Source: Eubacterium sp. (GTDB lineage: Bacteria > Bacillota > Clostridia > Lachnospirales > Lachnospiraceae). Taken from it: a stretch of DNA of 64,000 nt. The notes below the pieces were generated by a model. It had not been told where the DNA came from. It saw only the letters and a program-made list of their open reading frames with translations, and made no database searches. Each line of letters begins with the position of its first letter. Position 1 is the first letter of the stretch. The stretch spans positions 1 to 64,000 of the forward strand of contig JAFVGA010000004.1 of assembly GCA_017475235.1 (NCBI GenBank), read 5' to 3'. The position numbers were made by a program, and so were the translations under genes. This document shows positions 52,200 to 60,961 of this stretch, piece by piece.

Positions 52200-53165
52200 T
52201 TAGTTTCTCCTATCAAGTTGTTTCATAATCTTATACTGTGATTCAGTATTTATTAAGCTTGTTTCAAAATCCTGGCGATGTTTTTGTTTTATATTTCCCA
52301 GTATTAGTCCACTAAATAAGCTCAATAGAGCAGCTAGATAAACAATGCCGCAAACTATCAATGTGGGGAATCTCTCTACTAGACCAGTTTTTGCATAGTC
52401 AATTAAAACAGGAATAACAAATCCCGTACTGATCAAAGATAGAATAAGTGCTACAAGACCAAAGAATGCAAAAGGTCTATATACTCTAAAAAGTTTCATT
52501 ATAGTAAAGATTACTTTTATTCCATCACCGTATGTGTTAAGTTTTGACTCCGATTCTTCAGGTCTGTCTCTATATTCAATAATAGTGTTTGCAACACTCA
52601 TATTCTTATCTACAGCGTGAATAGTCATCTCTGTCTCAATCTCAAAGCCTTTAGATAATATAGGAAAAGTCTTAACAAAGTTATAACTGAATGCTCTAAA
52701 TCCTGTCATAACATCTTTAATGTCGCTTTTAAATAAACGGTTAATACTCTTTCTTACAATTGAGTTTCCAAAATTGTGGAAGCGTCTTTTATTCTCTTTA
52801 AAATATGTGGCTGATAATCTATCTCCTACTACCATATCCACATTTTCATTCAAGACTTTATCCGTCATCTCCCTAGCAAACTCTGCGGGATAAGTATCAT
52901 CTCCATCTGTCATGATATAGCATTCAGCATCTATTTCTCTAAACATTCTGCGTATAACATTTCCCTTGCCTTGCTTATACTCATGTCTAACAATCACATG
53001 GCACTCGTTAGAAATGCTTTTGGCAATTTCAACCGTCTTGTCGGTAGAATTATTGTCGTAAACATAGATGATAGCTTCTGGTAATTCTTTATGAAAATCC
53101 GTAATTACTTTTTCAATTGTTGTTTCCTCGTTATAACAAGGAATTAGTACGGCTATTTTATCCAT
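52200..53165 (-). CDS. Family 2 glycosyltransferase (DPM1/GtrB-like) with C-terminal membrane segments
   Basis: 321 residues. The GT-A domain starts VLIPCYNEETTIEKV and has the metal-binding TDGDDTYP. Two membrane segments (about 235-255 and 268-292) end the protein. Such enzymes move a sugar from a nucleotide to undecaprenyl phosphate; the following GT-C-like protein could use the product. GAGAGG precedes the ATG. It is the first gene of the series leading to the PqqD gene. Confidence 0.9.
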   Translation of the reverse strand: MDKIAVLIPCYNEETTIEKVITDFHKELPEAIIYVYDNNSTDKTVEIAKSISNECHVIVRHEYKQGKGNVIRRMFREIDAECYIMTDGDDTYPAEFAREMTDKVLNENVDMVVGDRLSATYFKENKRRFHNFGNSIVRKSINRLFKSDIKDVMTGFRAFSYNFVKTFPILSKGFEIETEMTIHAVDKNMSVANTIIEYRDRPEESESKLNTYGDGIKVIFTIMKLFRVYRPFAFFGLVALILSLISTGFVIPVLIDYAKTGLVERFPTLIVCGIVYLAALLSLFSGLILGNIKQKHRQDFETSLINTESQYKIMKQLDRRN

Positions 53166-53234
53166 CGTTAACCTCTCTTATACATAGTGTTTCAAAAACA
53201 CTTGTATTGATTATACAATAAAAAAAAGCACAAT

Positions 53235-53261
53235 AAAAGAGACCAGCAATCTAGTCTCTTT
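53235..53261 (-). terminator. Terminator of the alanine symporter gene
   Basis: AAAGAGAC with its complement GTCTCTTT and a 10-nt loop, overlapping the stop region, with a T-rich tail on the minus strand. Confidence 0.7.
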
Positions 53262-53262
53262 A

Positions 53263-54672
53263 CTATTTATTTCTATTTAAATACTCTCTTGTGCCCAGTA
53301 CTATTATCGGACTTAAAACTAGCAAGGCTATAATATTTGGTATTGCCATGAGACCGTTAAAGATATCCGCAGTTGTCCATACCACAGTCACCGTCAAATA
53401 AGGTCCAATAAAGATAGCAAGTATAAATAAGCATCTGTATATCAAAACCATTTTTTTATTCTTATTAGTTAGATACTCAACACATCTTTCTCCATAATAA
53501 TTCCATCCTAGAATAGATGTGAATGCGAAGAAGAACAAACACACCATCAAAACTATTGCAGCCACATCACTTGGAATAAATGAAAGTCCTTTTTGGAATG
53601 CTTTTATAGTTACTTGCACTCCTTCCAGTTTGGTGTCTTTCCAAACGCCCGTCATAACTATGGCAAGACCAGTCATCGTACAAACTACTACTGTATCTAT
53701 AAAAGTTCCTGTCATTGAGATTAGACCCTGTCTTGTTGGCTCCTTTGTCCTGGCCGCAGCTGCTGCTATTGGTGCAGATCCAAGTCCGGCTTCATTAGAG
53801 AATATTCCTCTCGCCACACCCTTTTGCATCGCGATTGCCACGGAAGCTAGAGTTCCTCCCGCTACTGCCTTGAATCCAAATGCATAGCTAAATATCTCCG
53901 CGATCGTCGAAGGTAGTTTTTCAATATTGCAAATGATAAGTACAACTACTGCCAGAATATATAATCCAGCCATAAAAGGTACTATAACCTGCGATGTCAT
54001 TGCAATTCTTTTTATTCCGCCAATAACAACAAGCGCAACCACAATCGTTACAATAATTCCTGTAATTATAACTGCCCATGAATAGTCATGTCCAAAAATG
54101 TTAATCGTATATTTTAGTTTAGGATCAAAAATAGCTTTAGCAGAGTTCGAAATACCACTAACTTGTGTAAATGTTCCTATTCCAAACAAGGCCACACAAG
54201 AACCGAAGATAGCGAATATTTTCGCAAGCCACTTCCATCTTTGTCCCATACCATTTTCAATATAGTAAAAAGGTCCACCTAACACATGACCATTTGAATC
54301 AATATTTCTATATTTAATGGCTAAGAAACCTTCTGCATATTTGGTGGCCATTCCCAAAAGCGCTGCTATCCACATCCAGAACAATGCACCTGGTCCACCT
54401 GCCAGTATTCCAATAGCTGTGGCAACACCCACTATGTTGCCTGTTCCTATAGTGGCCGATAATGCAGTACAAAGCGCACCAAAACTGCTGACTTCTCCTT
54501 TACCATTTTCCTCTTCTTGGAACATCAATTTAAATGCAGTTCCAAGTTTTCTTATTTGAAGACCTCTTAAACGAATAGTCAAGAAAAGACCCGTCGCCAT
54601 TATAATAATAATTAACGGCAGGCCCCATACAAAGTCATCTATTTTTTGCAATATGTTTGTAAGTTCTTTCAT
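53263..54672 (-). CDS. Alanine/glycine:cation symporter (AGCS family)
   Basis: 469 residues with about eleven membrane segments. Family signatures are LSATIGTGNIVGVATAI near residue 75 and KGVARGIFSNEAGLGSAP near 290. It takes up alanine or glycine with sodium or protons. The ATG at 54672 has no Shine-Dalgarno sequence; instead TGATATAAT lies 8 nt upstream, so the mRNA is probably leaderless. It lies behind the pfl operon's terminator. Confidence 0.92.
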   Translation of the reverse strand: MKELTNILQKIDDFVWGLPLIIIIMATGLFLTIRLRGLQIRKLGTAFKLMFQEEENGKGEVSSFGALCTALSATIGTGNIVGVATAIGILAGGPGALFWMWIAALLGMATKYAEGFLAIKYRNIDSNGHVLGGPFYYIENGMGQRWKWLAKIFAIFGSCVALFGIGTFTQVSGISNSAKAIFDPKLKYTINIFGHDYSWAVIITGIIVTIVVALVVIGGIKRIAMTSQVIVPFMAGLYILAVVVLIICNIEKLPSTIAEIFSYAFGFKAVAGGTLASVAIAMQKGVARGIFSNEAGLGSAPIAAAAARTKEPTRQGLISMTGTFIDTVVVCTMTGLAIVMTGVWKDTKLEGVQVTIKAFQKGLSFIPSDVAAIVLMVCLFFFAFTSILGWNYYGERCVEYLTNKNKKMVLIYRCLFILAIFIGPYLTVTVVWTTADIFNGLMAIPNIIALLVLSPIIVLGTREYLNRNK

Positions 54673-54680
54673 CGCGAATA

Positions 54681-54715
54681 ATTATATCATATTTCACAAA
54701 AAAAGAGGTTAGCAA
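54681..54715 (-). promoter_or_regulatory. Promoter of the alanine symporter gene, placed for a leaderless mRNA
   Basis: TGATATAAT ends 8 nt before the ATG. A -35 (TTGCTA) pairs with the overlapping TATGAT at an 18-nt spacing; it lies inside the preceding terminator hairpin. Confidence 0.5.
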
Positions 54716-54733
54716 ATGCCAACCTCTTTTTTT
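54698..54733 (-). terminator. Terminator of the pfl operon
   Basis: AAAAAAAGAGGTT and AACCTCTTTTTTT form a 13-bp stem, extended by GCA/TGC, with seven Ts on the minus strand, 15 nt after the stop of the glycyl-radical gene. Confidence 0.88.
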
Positions 54734-54748
54734 ATATCACGCTAATGA

Positions 54749-54991
54749 TTAAAGTTTAGCGTGGAATGTTCTTGAGATAACGTCATCCTGCTGTTCTTTT
54801 GTTAGCTTGATGAAGTTAACAGCGTATCCTGAAACTCTGATTGTAAGCTGTGGATACTTTTCTGGATGCTTCTGAGCATCTAGAAGTGTTTCTTTCTCTA
54901 AAACATTTACATTAAGGTGATGTCCACCTTCTTCTGCATAACCATCTAGTAAAGCTACTAAGTTATCAACTTTATTATTGCTTGCTGCCAT
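54749..54991 (-). CDS. Stand-alone glycyl-radical domain subunit of pyruvate formate-lyase (GrcA-like)
   Basis: 80 residues equal to the last domain of [42 protein letters not shown] and a final ISRTFHAKL. The radical-bearing residue is G55 in RVSGYAV. AGGAGG lies 9 nt before the ATG. It is the last gene of the operon nitroreductase-pflB-pflA. Because the PflB encoded upstream lacks this domain, this protein should be required for activity rather than a spare part as GrcA is in E. coli. Confidence 0.93.
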   Translation of the reverse strand: MAASNNKVDNLVALLDGYAEEGGHHLNVNVLEKETLLDAQKHPEKYPQLTIRVSGYAVNFIKLTKEQQDDVISRTFHAKL

Positions 54992-55004
54992 AACTTTTTT
55001 CCTC

Positions 55005-55847
55005 CTATTGTTCTTCAGACTCTTGAGCCTCTTCAGCTTCTTCAGTCTCTTTTGTCTCTTCTTCGGCCTGAGCTTTCTTAGCTTCTTGGGCCTGTTTCTT
55101 TAGTTCTAATCTGGATTCCTTAAATCCCTTTAGGATAGTTTCTCTAGCTTCCATCGCTTGTTCTTTGGTAGCTGGTTCCACATCCTCTAGCGGATATTCG
55201 ATACCCAGTTGTTCATATTTCGTTTTACCCATATCGTGATATGGAAGTGCATCGAGTGCCTTTACATTTTTAAGTTTACCAATAAATCTGCCTAAGTCAA
55301 GTAGCGACTCTTCGTCATCTGTGATGCCTGGAACCACCACATGTCTTATCCAAATGGTAACGTCTTTTTCGTTAAGGTACTCAGCAAACTTTAGGATGTT
55401 ATCATTAGGTCTCTTTGTTAGTTCCTTGTGTTTCTTAGGATCTATATGCTTAATGTCTAACATCACCAAGTCTGTAACTTCTAAGAGCTTATCAATCTTC
55501 TCCAAATACTCTGGATCATCTGGTTTGAATGGTGCTCCCGAAGTATCTAAGCAAGTATGAATCTTTCTATTGTGTGCTTCAGTAAACAGTTCAGTTACAA
55601 AATCTAACTGCATAAGTGGCTCGCCACCAGTAACTGTGATTCCACCTTCTTTATAGAAAGGTTTCTTCTTCTCATACTCTTCCATGATTCTGTCCACTGT
55701 TATGTCTTTGGCGCCCTCCATAGTCCATGTATCTGGATTATGGCAGTACGCACAGCGCATTGGACAACCTTTAAGGAAGACTACAAGTCTGATGCCTGGG
55801 CCATCAACTGTACCAAAACTTTCTAATGAATGAAGCTTACCTACCAT
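55005..55847 (-). CDS. pflA: Pyruvate formate-lyase activating enzyme (radical SAM) with acidic tail
   Basis: 280 residues. It uses S-adenosylmethionine and a 4Fe-4S cluster bound by C28, C32 and C35 (GCPMRCAYC) to place the radical on the glycine of PFL. The start [18 protein letters not shown] and the [11 protein letters not shown] motif are typical. The core ends near residue 245; the last 35 residues are an extra Ala/Glu/Lys-rich helix ([19 protein letters not shown]), absent from usual PflA. AAAGGTG precedes the ATG. Confidence 0.94.
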   Translation of the reverse strand: MVGKLHSLESFGTVDGPGIRLVVFLKGCPMRCAYCHNPDTWTMEGAKDITVDRIMEEYEKKKPFYKEGGITVTGGEPLMQLDFVTELFTEAHNRKIHTCLDTSGAPFKPDDPEYLEKIDKLLEVTDLVMLDIKHIDPKKHKELTKRPNDNILKFAEYLNEKDVTIWIRHVVVPGITDDEESLLDLGRFIGKLKNVKALDALPYHDMGKTKYEQLGIEYPLEDVEPATKEQAMEARETILKGFKESRLELKKQAQEAKKAQAEEETKETEEAEEAQESEEQ

Positions 55848-55859
55848 ATTACACCTTTA

Positions 55860-57926
55860 TTATTTTGTTACTTCTTCTAAATCGATGCCTAGTTCGTCAG
55901 CGTCTAAGTCACCAGCGATAACCTTGTCATCTTTTCCTAATGAATCAGGGATGATTGTAAATGTATTTGAAATACCATCCTGTGCATTCATAAATGGAAT
56001 CTTAGCAACTGATGCTAGTGATGATGCAGCACCGTGAGTATCTCTACCGTGTAGTGGGTTAGCACCTGGAGCGAAAGGTTTACCTTCTCTACGTCCATCT
56101 GGTGTGTTACCTGTGTTCTTACCATATGTTACATTAGATGTAATAGTAAGAATACTCTGTGTAGGAATACCATTTCTGTATGTGTGCTGTTGTCTTAGGT
56201 AACTCATGAACTTGTTAACGATTTCTACTGCTAACTCGTCAACTTCGTCGTTATCGTTACCATATTTAGGGAAATCTCCCTCAATCTCGTAATCTACTAC
56301 TAGACCGTCTTCGTCTCTGATTGTCTTAACTTTAGCGTTCTTGATAGCTGAAAGTGAGTCAGCAACGATTGAAAGACCAGCTACACCAGTAGCAAACCAT
56401 CTCTTAACTTCTGCATCGTGAAGAGCCATCTGAACTCTTTCGTAGCAGTATTTATCATGCATGTAGTGGATACAGTTTAGTGCGCTTACATAAACCTTAG
56501 CTAACCACTTCATCATATCGTCGAATTTATCCATTACTTCGTCATAATCTAAGTACTCAGATGTAATAGGTCTATACTTAGGTCCTACCTGAACCTTTGT
56601 CTTCTCATCAATACCACCGTTGATAGCGTATAGTAGACATTTAGCAAGGTTAGCTCTAGCTCCGAAGAACTGCATTTCCTTACCAATTCTCATTGAAGAT
56701 ACACAACATGCGATACCGTAGTCGTCACCGTGTGTAACTCTCATTAAGTCATCATTCTCGTACTGAATTGAAGAATAACCGATAGAAATCTTAGCGCAGT
56801 ATCTCTTGAATGCTTCTGGTAGTCTTGTTGACCATAGAACTGTTAGGTTTGGCTCTGGAGCTGCACCCAAGTTCTCTAGTGTGTGTAGGTATCTGAATGA
56901 TGATTTTGAAACCATGTGACGTCCATCAATACCAACACCACCGATTGACTCTGTAACCCAAACTGGGTCACCAGCGAAAATCTGGTTGTACTCTGGAGTA
57001 CGTGCAAACTTAACGCATCTTAACTTCATGATGAAGTGATCGATGAATTCCTGAATCTGCTCTTCAGTAAATGTTCCGTTTGCTAAATCTCTTTCTGCGT
57101 AGCAGTCGATAAATGTAGATGTACGTCCAAGTGACATAGCAGCACCATTCTGCTCTTTAACTGCTGCTAAGTATCCAAGGTATGTCCACTGGATAGCTTC
57201 CTGTACATTCTTAGCTGGCTTTCTGATATCAAATCCATAGATGTCACCTAGCTTTGCTAATTCATCTAAAGCTCTTAACTGCTCTGAGAATTCTTCTCTA
57301 TCTCTGATAACATCAGCTGTCATAGTCATAAGATCTGTGTTAGCCTTCTGTTGCTTTTTGTCTTCGATTAGTCTGTCGATACCATAAAGCGCTACTCTTC
57401 TGTAGTCACCAATAATACGTCCACGTCCATATGCATCAGGTAGACCTGTTACGATATGGTTTGAACGACATGTTCTAATTTCTGGAGTATATGCGTCAAA
57501 TACACCAGCATTGTGTGTCTTTCTATAGTTTGTATAGAAATCAACTACCTCAGGATCAACTTCGTAACCGTTGTCTGAACAAGCCTTCATTGCCATACGG
57601 ATACCACCGTTCACCTGAAGACCTCTCTTAAATGGCTTATCTGTCTGGAAACCTACAATAGTTTCTTTGTCTTTGTCGATATAAGCTGCATCGTGGCTAG
57701 TAATAGTCTGAACAACCTTTGTGTCCATATCTAAAACTCCGCCTGCTTCTCTTTCCTTCTTCTGAAGTTCTAGAATTTCTCTCCAAAGTTCCTTAGTAGC
57801 CTCTGTAGGACCTGCTAGGAAACTTTCATCACCATCATATGGTGTGTAGTTCTTCTGAATAAAATCTCTGACGTTGATCTCTTTTTGCCAAGCGCCATTA
57901 TTAAATCCTTCCCATTCTGCTCTCAT
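55860..57926 (-). CDS. pflB: Pyruvate formate-lyase catalytic subunit lacking the glycyl-radical domain
   Basis: Converts pyruvate and CoA to acetyl-CoA and formate. 688 residues, about 70 to 80 short of a normal PFL. The catalytic pair C407-C408 ([10 protein letters not shown]) and the conserved [15 protein letters not shown] near the end are present. The protein then stops at [10 protein letters not shown], just where other PFLs enter the domain with the radical glycine. That domain is encoded separately at 54749-54991. AGGAGG precedes the ATG; the nitroreductase stop lies 13 nt upstream. Confidence 0.95.
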   Translation of the reverse strand: MRAEWEGFNNGAWQKEINVRDFIQKNYTPYDGDESFLAGPTEATKELWREILELQKKEREAGGVLDMDTKVVQTITSHDAAYIDKDKETIVGFQTDKPFKRGLQVNGGIRMAMKACSDNGYEVDPEVVDFYTNYRKTHNAGVFDAYTPEIRTCRSNHIVTGLPDAYGRGRIIGDYRRVALYGIDRLIEDKKQQKANTDLMTMTADVIRDREEFSEQLRALDELAKLGDIYGFDIRKPAKNVQEAIQWTYLGYLAAVKEQNGAAMSLGRTSTFIDCYAERDLANGTFTEEQIQEFIDHFIMKLRCVKFARTPEYNQIFAGDPVWVTESIGGVGIDGRHMVSKSSFRYLHTLENLGAAPEPNLTVLWSTRLPEAFKRYCAKISIGYSSIQYENDDLMRVTHGDDYGIACCVSSMRIGKEMQFFGARANLAKCLLYAINGGIDEKTKVQVGPKYRPITSEYLDYDEVMDKFDDMMKWLAKVYVSALNCIHYMHDKYCYERVQMALHDAEVKRWFATGVAGLSIVADSLSAIKNAKVKTIRDEDGLVVDYEIEGDFPKYGNDNDEVDELAVEIVNKFMSYLRQQHTYRNGIPTQSILTITSNVTYGKNTGNTPDGRREGKPFAPGANPLHGRDTHGAASSLASVAKIPFMNAQDGISNTFTIIPDSLGKDDKVIAGDLDADELGIDLEEVTK

Positions 57927-57939
57927 TCTCTTTCTCCTC

Positions 57940-58476
57940 CTATTTAATAGTTAATAAATCTTCTACAGTCTTCCTCTTTGGAGCCTCCGGCTCGTCTGCT
58001 GGATGTCCAACTGCAATCAAAGCCATCAACAACTGTCCCTCAGGAACCTGTAAAATGTTTGAAGCTTTTTCTATATCATACAACCCCATTATTACTGTGC
58101 CCAAGCCCTCTTCTGCTGCCGCTAGACAAAATGTTTGGGTAGCGATTCCATTATCAAACGCTTGCCAATTGTCTTCACGTACTGTGGAGAAACTGCCGTC
58201 TCTCTCAAAGCCTGAACGTTTATCAACAATCAATGTAGCAACTAGTGCTGCTGATCCATTAATGATGCCTGCATTGTGCTCTGCACAACATTCCTCTGCT
58301 AGTTGTTTCTTAATCTCTGGATCTTTGATTAGTATATAACGTGTTGTTTGCGAGTTTTTCCAAGAAGGTGCATATGCCGCACAACTAACCAGTTCTTTAA
58401 TCGTCTCTTCCGACACTGGCGCATCCGTAAATTTACGAACACTTCTTCTTGTTTTTATACATGTTTTTGTATCCAT
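57940..58476 (-). CDS. Nitroreductase-family FMN protein
   Basis: 178 residues. The FMN-binding start [14 protein letters not shown], the middle [15 protein letters not shown] and the [13 protein letters not shown] stretch mark the family. The substrate is unknown. GGAGG precedes the ATG. It is the first gene of the pfl operon; the leader contains an inverted repeat that may be an operator. A role in redox balance with PFL is inferred from position only. Confidence 0.92.
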   Translation of the reverse strand: MDTKTCIKTRRSVRKFTDAPVSEETIKELVSCAAYAPSWKNSQTTRYILIKDPEIKKQLAEECCAEHNAGIINGSAALVATLIVDKRSGFERDGSFSTVREDNWQAFDNGIATQTFCLAAAEEGLGTVIMGLYDIEKASNILQVPEGQLLMALIAVGHPADEPEAPKRKTVEDLLTIK

Positions 58477-58496
58477 TAAAACACCTCCAAAATGCC

Positions 58497-58560
58497 TTAA
58501 TTACTAGCGAACTGACTGTCAAAATCAATCACACATGTATATGAGTTCACTAACCTAGTA
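58497..58560 (-). promoter_or_regulatory. Inverted repeat in the leader of the pfl operon
   Basis: TTACTAG and GAACT near the promoter pair with AGTTC and CTAGTAA about 45 nt later. It could be a regulator site or an RNA hairpin. No known redox-regulator box was recognised. Confidence 0.35.
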
Positions 58561-58588
58561 AGTATAACACTTTTGGCAAAAATATCAA
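58561..58588 (-). promoter_or_regulatory. Promoter of the nitroreductase-pfl operon
   Basis: TTGATA, 16-nt spacer, TATACT on the minus strand. It leaves a leader of about 80 nt. Confidence 0.6.
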
Positions 58589-58613
58589 CAGTAAAACGGT
58601 AAAAAAACAACAA

Positions 58614-58643
58614 AAAACGGTAGGGATTTTTCCCTACCGTTTT
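58614..58643 (-). terminator. Terminator of the uracil permease gene
   Basis: A perfect 13-bp stem (58614-58626 with 58631-58643), core ACGGTAGGGA, 21 nt after the stop. Confidence 0.88.
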
Positions 58644-58663
58644 AGTAATTTATTTTATGTTAT

Positions 58664-60067
58664 TTATTCTTCAGTTTCCTTCTTTGGCTCTACCCCGCCT
58701 TGAATGATAACTTCATCCTTATCTGGGAATAGAAGGTTAAGAACAATACCCGCAATAGCTGCTACGGCAAGTCCTGATAGACTAAATCCTACTCCTGCAA
58801 TGCTGAACTTAACTGAACCGTCAAAACTCTTGACTACGTCAGCGCCCATTCCTGAACTAAACTTAATACCGAGCGCTGATACAACGATAATAGCTGCCAC
58901 GATTACGTTACGACTCTTTGAGAAGTCAACCTGTGCTTCTACTACGTTACGTACACCGATAGCCGCAATCATTCCGTATAACATGAATGAAATACCACCA
59001 ACAATTCCCGCTGGCATTACCTCAATAACCATCGCAAACTTAGGTGAGAATGATAATAGCACTGCGATATAAGCAGCAATTCTTACCACTCTAGGGTCAA
59101 ATACTTTTGAAAGTGCTAATACACCAGTATTTTCGCCATATGTTGTGTTAGCAGGACCACCGAACAATGAAGCAAGTGATGTAGCTAAACCATCACCAAG
59201 AAGTGTTCTGTGAAGACCTGGCTCGTTGATATAATCTTTATCACAAGTAGCACTGATAGCACAAATGTCACCGATGTGTTCCATCATAGTCGCGATAGCG
59301 ATAGGAACCATTGTAGTAACAGCTGTTATAACTTTAGCTTTCTGTGAGAAGTCAACACCGCCAAATACTGTGCCATTCCAGTTTACAGGAAGACCAACCC
59401 AAGCTGCGTCTCTAATCTTCCACCATTCTACCTTTGTGAATGCTGGAATATCTAACAAGTTACCAAAGATAACTGCACATACGTAAGCAACTGCAACACC
59501 GATAAGGATAGGAATAATCTTTGACATTCCTCTTCCCCAAATGTTGAATCCAATAACTACTGCCAAAGCGATAAGTGCTAGTGGCCAGCAAGTTGCACAG
59601 TTGTTCAAAGCTGATGGTGCTAAACATAGACCAATTGCAATGATGATAGGTCCTGTAACTACAGGTGGGAATAATTTCATTACTCTCTTAATTCCTACAA
59701 TCTTAATAACTGCTGCAAGAACTACATAAAGAACACCTGCACATACAACACCAAAGCATGCGTATGGTAACATTTCAGTGTTTGCTTTACCATCTACCAT
59801 TGGAGCTATAGCTGCATATCCACCAAGGAAAGCAAATGAAGATCCAAGGAAAGCTGGTACTTTAAACTTTGTAAGTAAGTGGAATAATAGTGTTCCGATA
59901 CCTGCCATAAGCAATGTAGTCTGAACATTTAATCCAGTTAGAATTGGTACTAAAACTGTAGCACCAAACATAGCGAATAAGTGCTGGAATCCTAAGATAC
60001 CCATTCTAGGATAACCAAGTTTTCTAGCATCATAGATTGGTTCTAAACCAATTTGACTCTTTGCCAT
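58664..60067 (-). CDS. uraA: Uracil/xanthine permease (NCS2 family)
   Basis: 467 residues with about fourteen membrane segments. FQHLFAMFGATVLVPIL at the start and the GDGLATSLASLFGG-PANTTYGENTG region are hallmarks of uracil-type members. It imports nucleobases with protons. AGGAGG precedes the ATG. The leader contains a GGGCGGAAGCCC hairpin; no PyrR-binding sequence was recognised. Confidence 0.93.
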   Translation of the reverse strand: MAKSQIGLEPIYDARKLGYPRMGILGFQHLFAMFGATVLVPILTGLNVQTTLLMAGIGTLLFHLLTKFKVPAFLGSSFAFLGGYAAIAPMVDGKANTEMLPYACFGVVCAGVLYVVLAAVIKIVGIKRVMKLFPPVVTGPIIIAIGLCLAPSALNNCATCWPLALIALAVVIGFNIWGRGMSKIIPILIGVAVAYVCAVIFGNLLDIPAFTKVEWWKIRDAAWVGLPVNWNGTVFGGVDFSQKAKVITAVTTMVPIAIATMMEHIGDICAISATCDKDYINEPGLHRTLLGDGLATSLASLFGGPANTTYGENTGVLALSKVFDPRVVRIAAYIAVLLSFSPKFAMVIEVMPAGIVGGISFMLYGMIAAIGVRNVVEAQVDFSKSRNVIVAAIIVVSALGIKFSSGMGADVVKSFDGSVKFSIAGVGFSLSGLAVAAIAGIVLNLLFPDKDEVIIQGGVEPKKETEE

Positions 60068-60160
60068 TTCTCTTTTTCCTCCTTTTAGACAAAATTTTTT
60101 TGGGCTTCCGCCCCATCCGATTCAATCTAGGTTTTTCCTCAACACCCTAAATCTTGTATA

Positions 60161-60169
60161 ATTCTAACA
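60161..60169 (-). promoter_or_regulatory. Possible extended -10 of uraA
   Basis: TGTTAGAAT on the minus strand, about 95 nt before the ATG, with only a weak -35. Confidence 0.3.
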
Positions 60170-60280
60170 TAAAAATGGTCGTTTGCATACCATATATTGT
60201 GGTTTTTTTAATTATTTTTTGCATTATTTTTCTATTTACACTGTTGAAATGTGATGATCAATGTGGTAACTTATAAATGT

Positions 60281-60352
60281 AAAGGGACTACCGATAGACG
60301 GTTACCCTTAAGTAGACGTAGACCGCCGACCTATAGGGTTGGCGGTCTCTTT
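60281..60352. other. Two GC-rich hairpins of unknown kind between trmL and uraA
   Basis: Hairpin one spans 60281-60309 (AAAGGG and CCCTT outside, ACCG and CGGT inside). Hairpin two spans 60320-60348 (AGACCGCC and GGCGGTCT, then ACC and GGT). On the plus strand it is followed by CTTTA, on the minus strand by no T-run. The 346-nt gap between trmL and uraA otherwise holds the trmL terminator, an A/T-rich stretch and the uraA leader. The strand and function are not clear. Confidence 0.5.
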
Positions 60353-60369
60353 ATGCATGTAAACAAGAT

Positions 60370-60393
60370 AAAATCCGGCTCCCGCCGGATTTT
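60370..60393 (-). terminator. Terminator of trmL
   Basis: AAAATCCGGC and GCCGGATTTT form a perfect 10-bp stem with a 4-nt loop, 21 nt after the trmL stop. T-runs lie on both sides. Confidence 0.82.
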
Positions 60394-60413
60394 TGTTTTA
60401 AATATGTGACATT

Positions 60414-60905
60414 TTATTTCCACTCGAGTCTGTGCAACTCGCCTTCATCTTGCATACCCTCGAATTTTAATTGTCTTAAACCTTCATATAATACGATAGC
60501 TACCGAATTTGATAAGTTAAGCGATCTTATATCTTCATTCATAGGAATTCGAACGCATTCCTCTTTATGCTCCACTAATATTTCCTCTGGTATACCTGCA
60601 CTTTCTTTCCCGAACATTATAAAATCATTTTCACCATATTCTACATCAGTATACTTCTTAGGAGCTTTAGTTGTTGCATACCAAATCTTAGCATCTGGAT
60701 TCTGCTCACAGAAATCTGCATAAGAATCATAAATAGTTACGTCCAAGTCTTCCCAGTAGTCCATTCCTGCTCTTTTCAAATTCTTTTCAGTAATTCTAAA
60801 CTTCATTGGTTCAATCAAGTGAAGCTTTGTTCCTGTGGCACAACAAGTACGTCCAATGTTTCCAGTATTCTGTGGTATTTCCGGTTCAAGTAAAACGATA
60901 TTCAT
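60414..60905 (-). CDS. trmL: tRNA (cytidine/uridine-34-2'-O)-methyltransferase TrmL
   Basis: 163 residues, normal for this SPOUT enzyme that methylates the wobble base of certain leucine tRNAs. Motifs in order: PEIPQNTGNIGRTC, MFGKESAGIPEEIL and the knot-forming IPMNEDIRSLNLSNSVAI. The start at 60905 has AGAGGA 6 nt upstream; the frame extends six codons beyond it. It follows the aminotransferase-region terminator on the far side and precedes uraA. Confidence 0.94.
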   Translation of the reverse strand: MNIVLLEPEIPQNTGNIGRTCCATGTKLHLIEPMKFRITEKNLKRAGMDYWEDLDVTIYDSYADFCEQNPDAKIWYATTKAPKKYTDVEYGENDFIMFGKESAGIPEEILVEHKEECVRIPMNEDIRSLNLSNSVAIVLYEGLRQLKFEGMQDEGELHRLEWK

Positions 60906-60924
60906 ATAAATCCTCTCATACAAA

Positions 60925-60951
60925 AACTGGCCCAGTCATCCTAGGCCAGTT
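60925..60951 (-). terminator. Terminator of the VanW-Lrp-aminotransferase operon
   Basis: AACTGGCC and GGCCAGTT form an 8-bp stem with an 11-nt loop, then TTTTTG on the minus strand, 11 nt after the aminotransferase stop. Confidence 0.75.
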
Positions 60952-60961
60952 AAATTACAAA

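Noticed and set aside
60281..60352. Purine, ZTP, guanidine or PyrR-type riboswitch
   Set aside because: The conserved loop sequences of those classes are not present; it is reported only as an unassigned structure.
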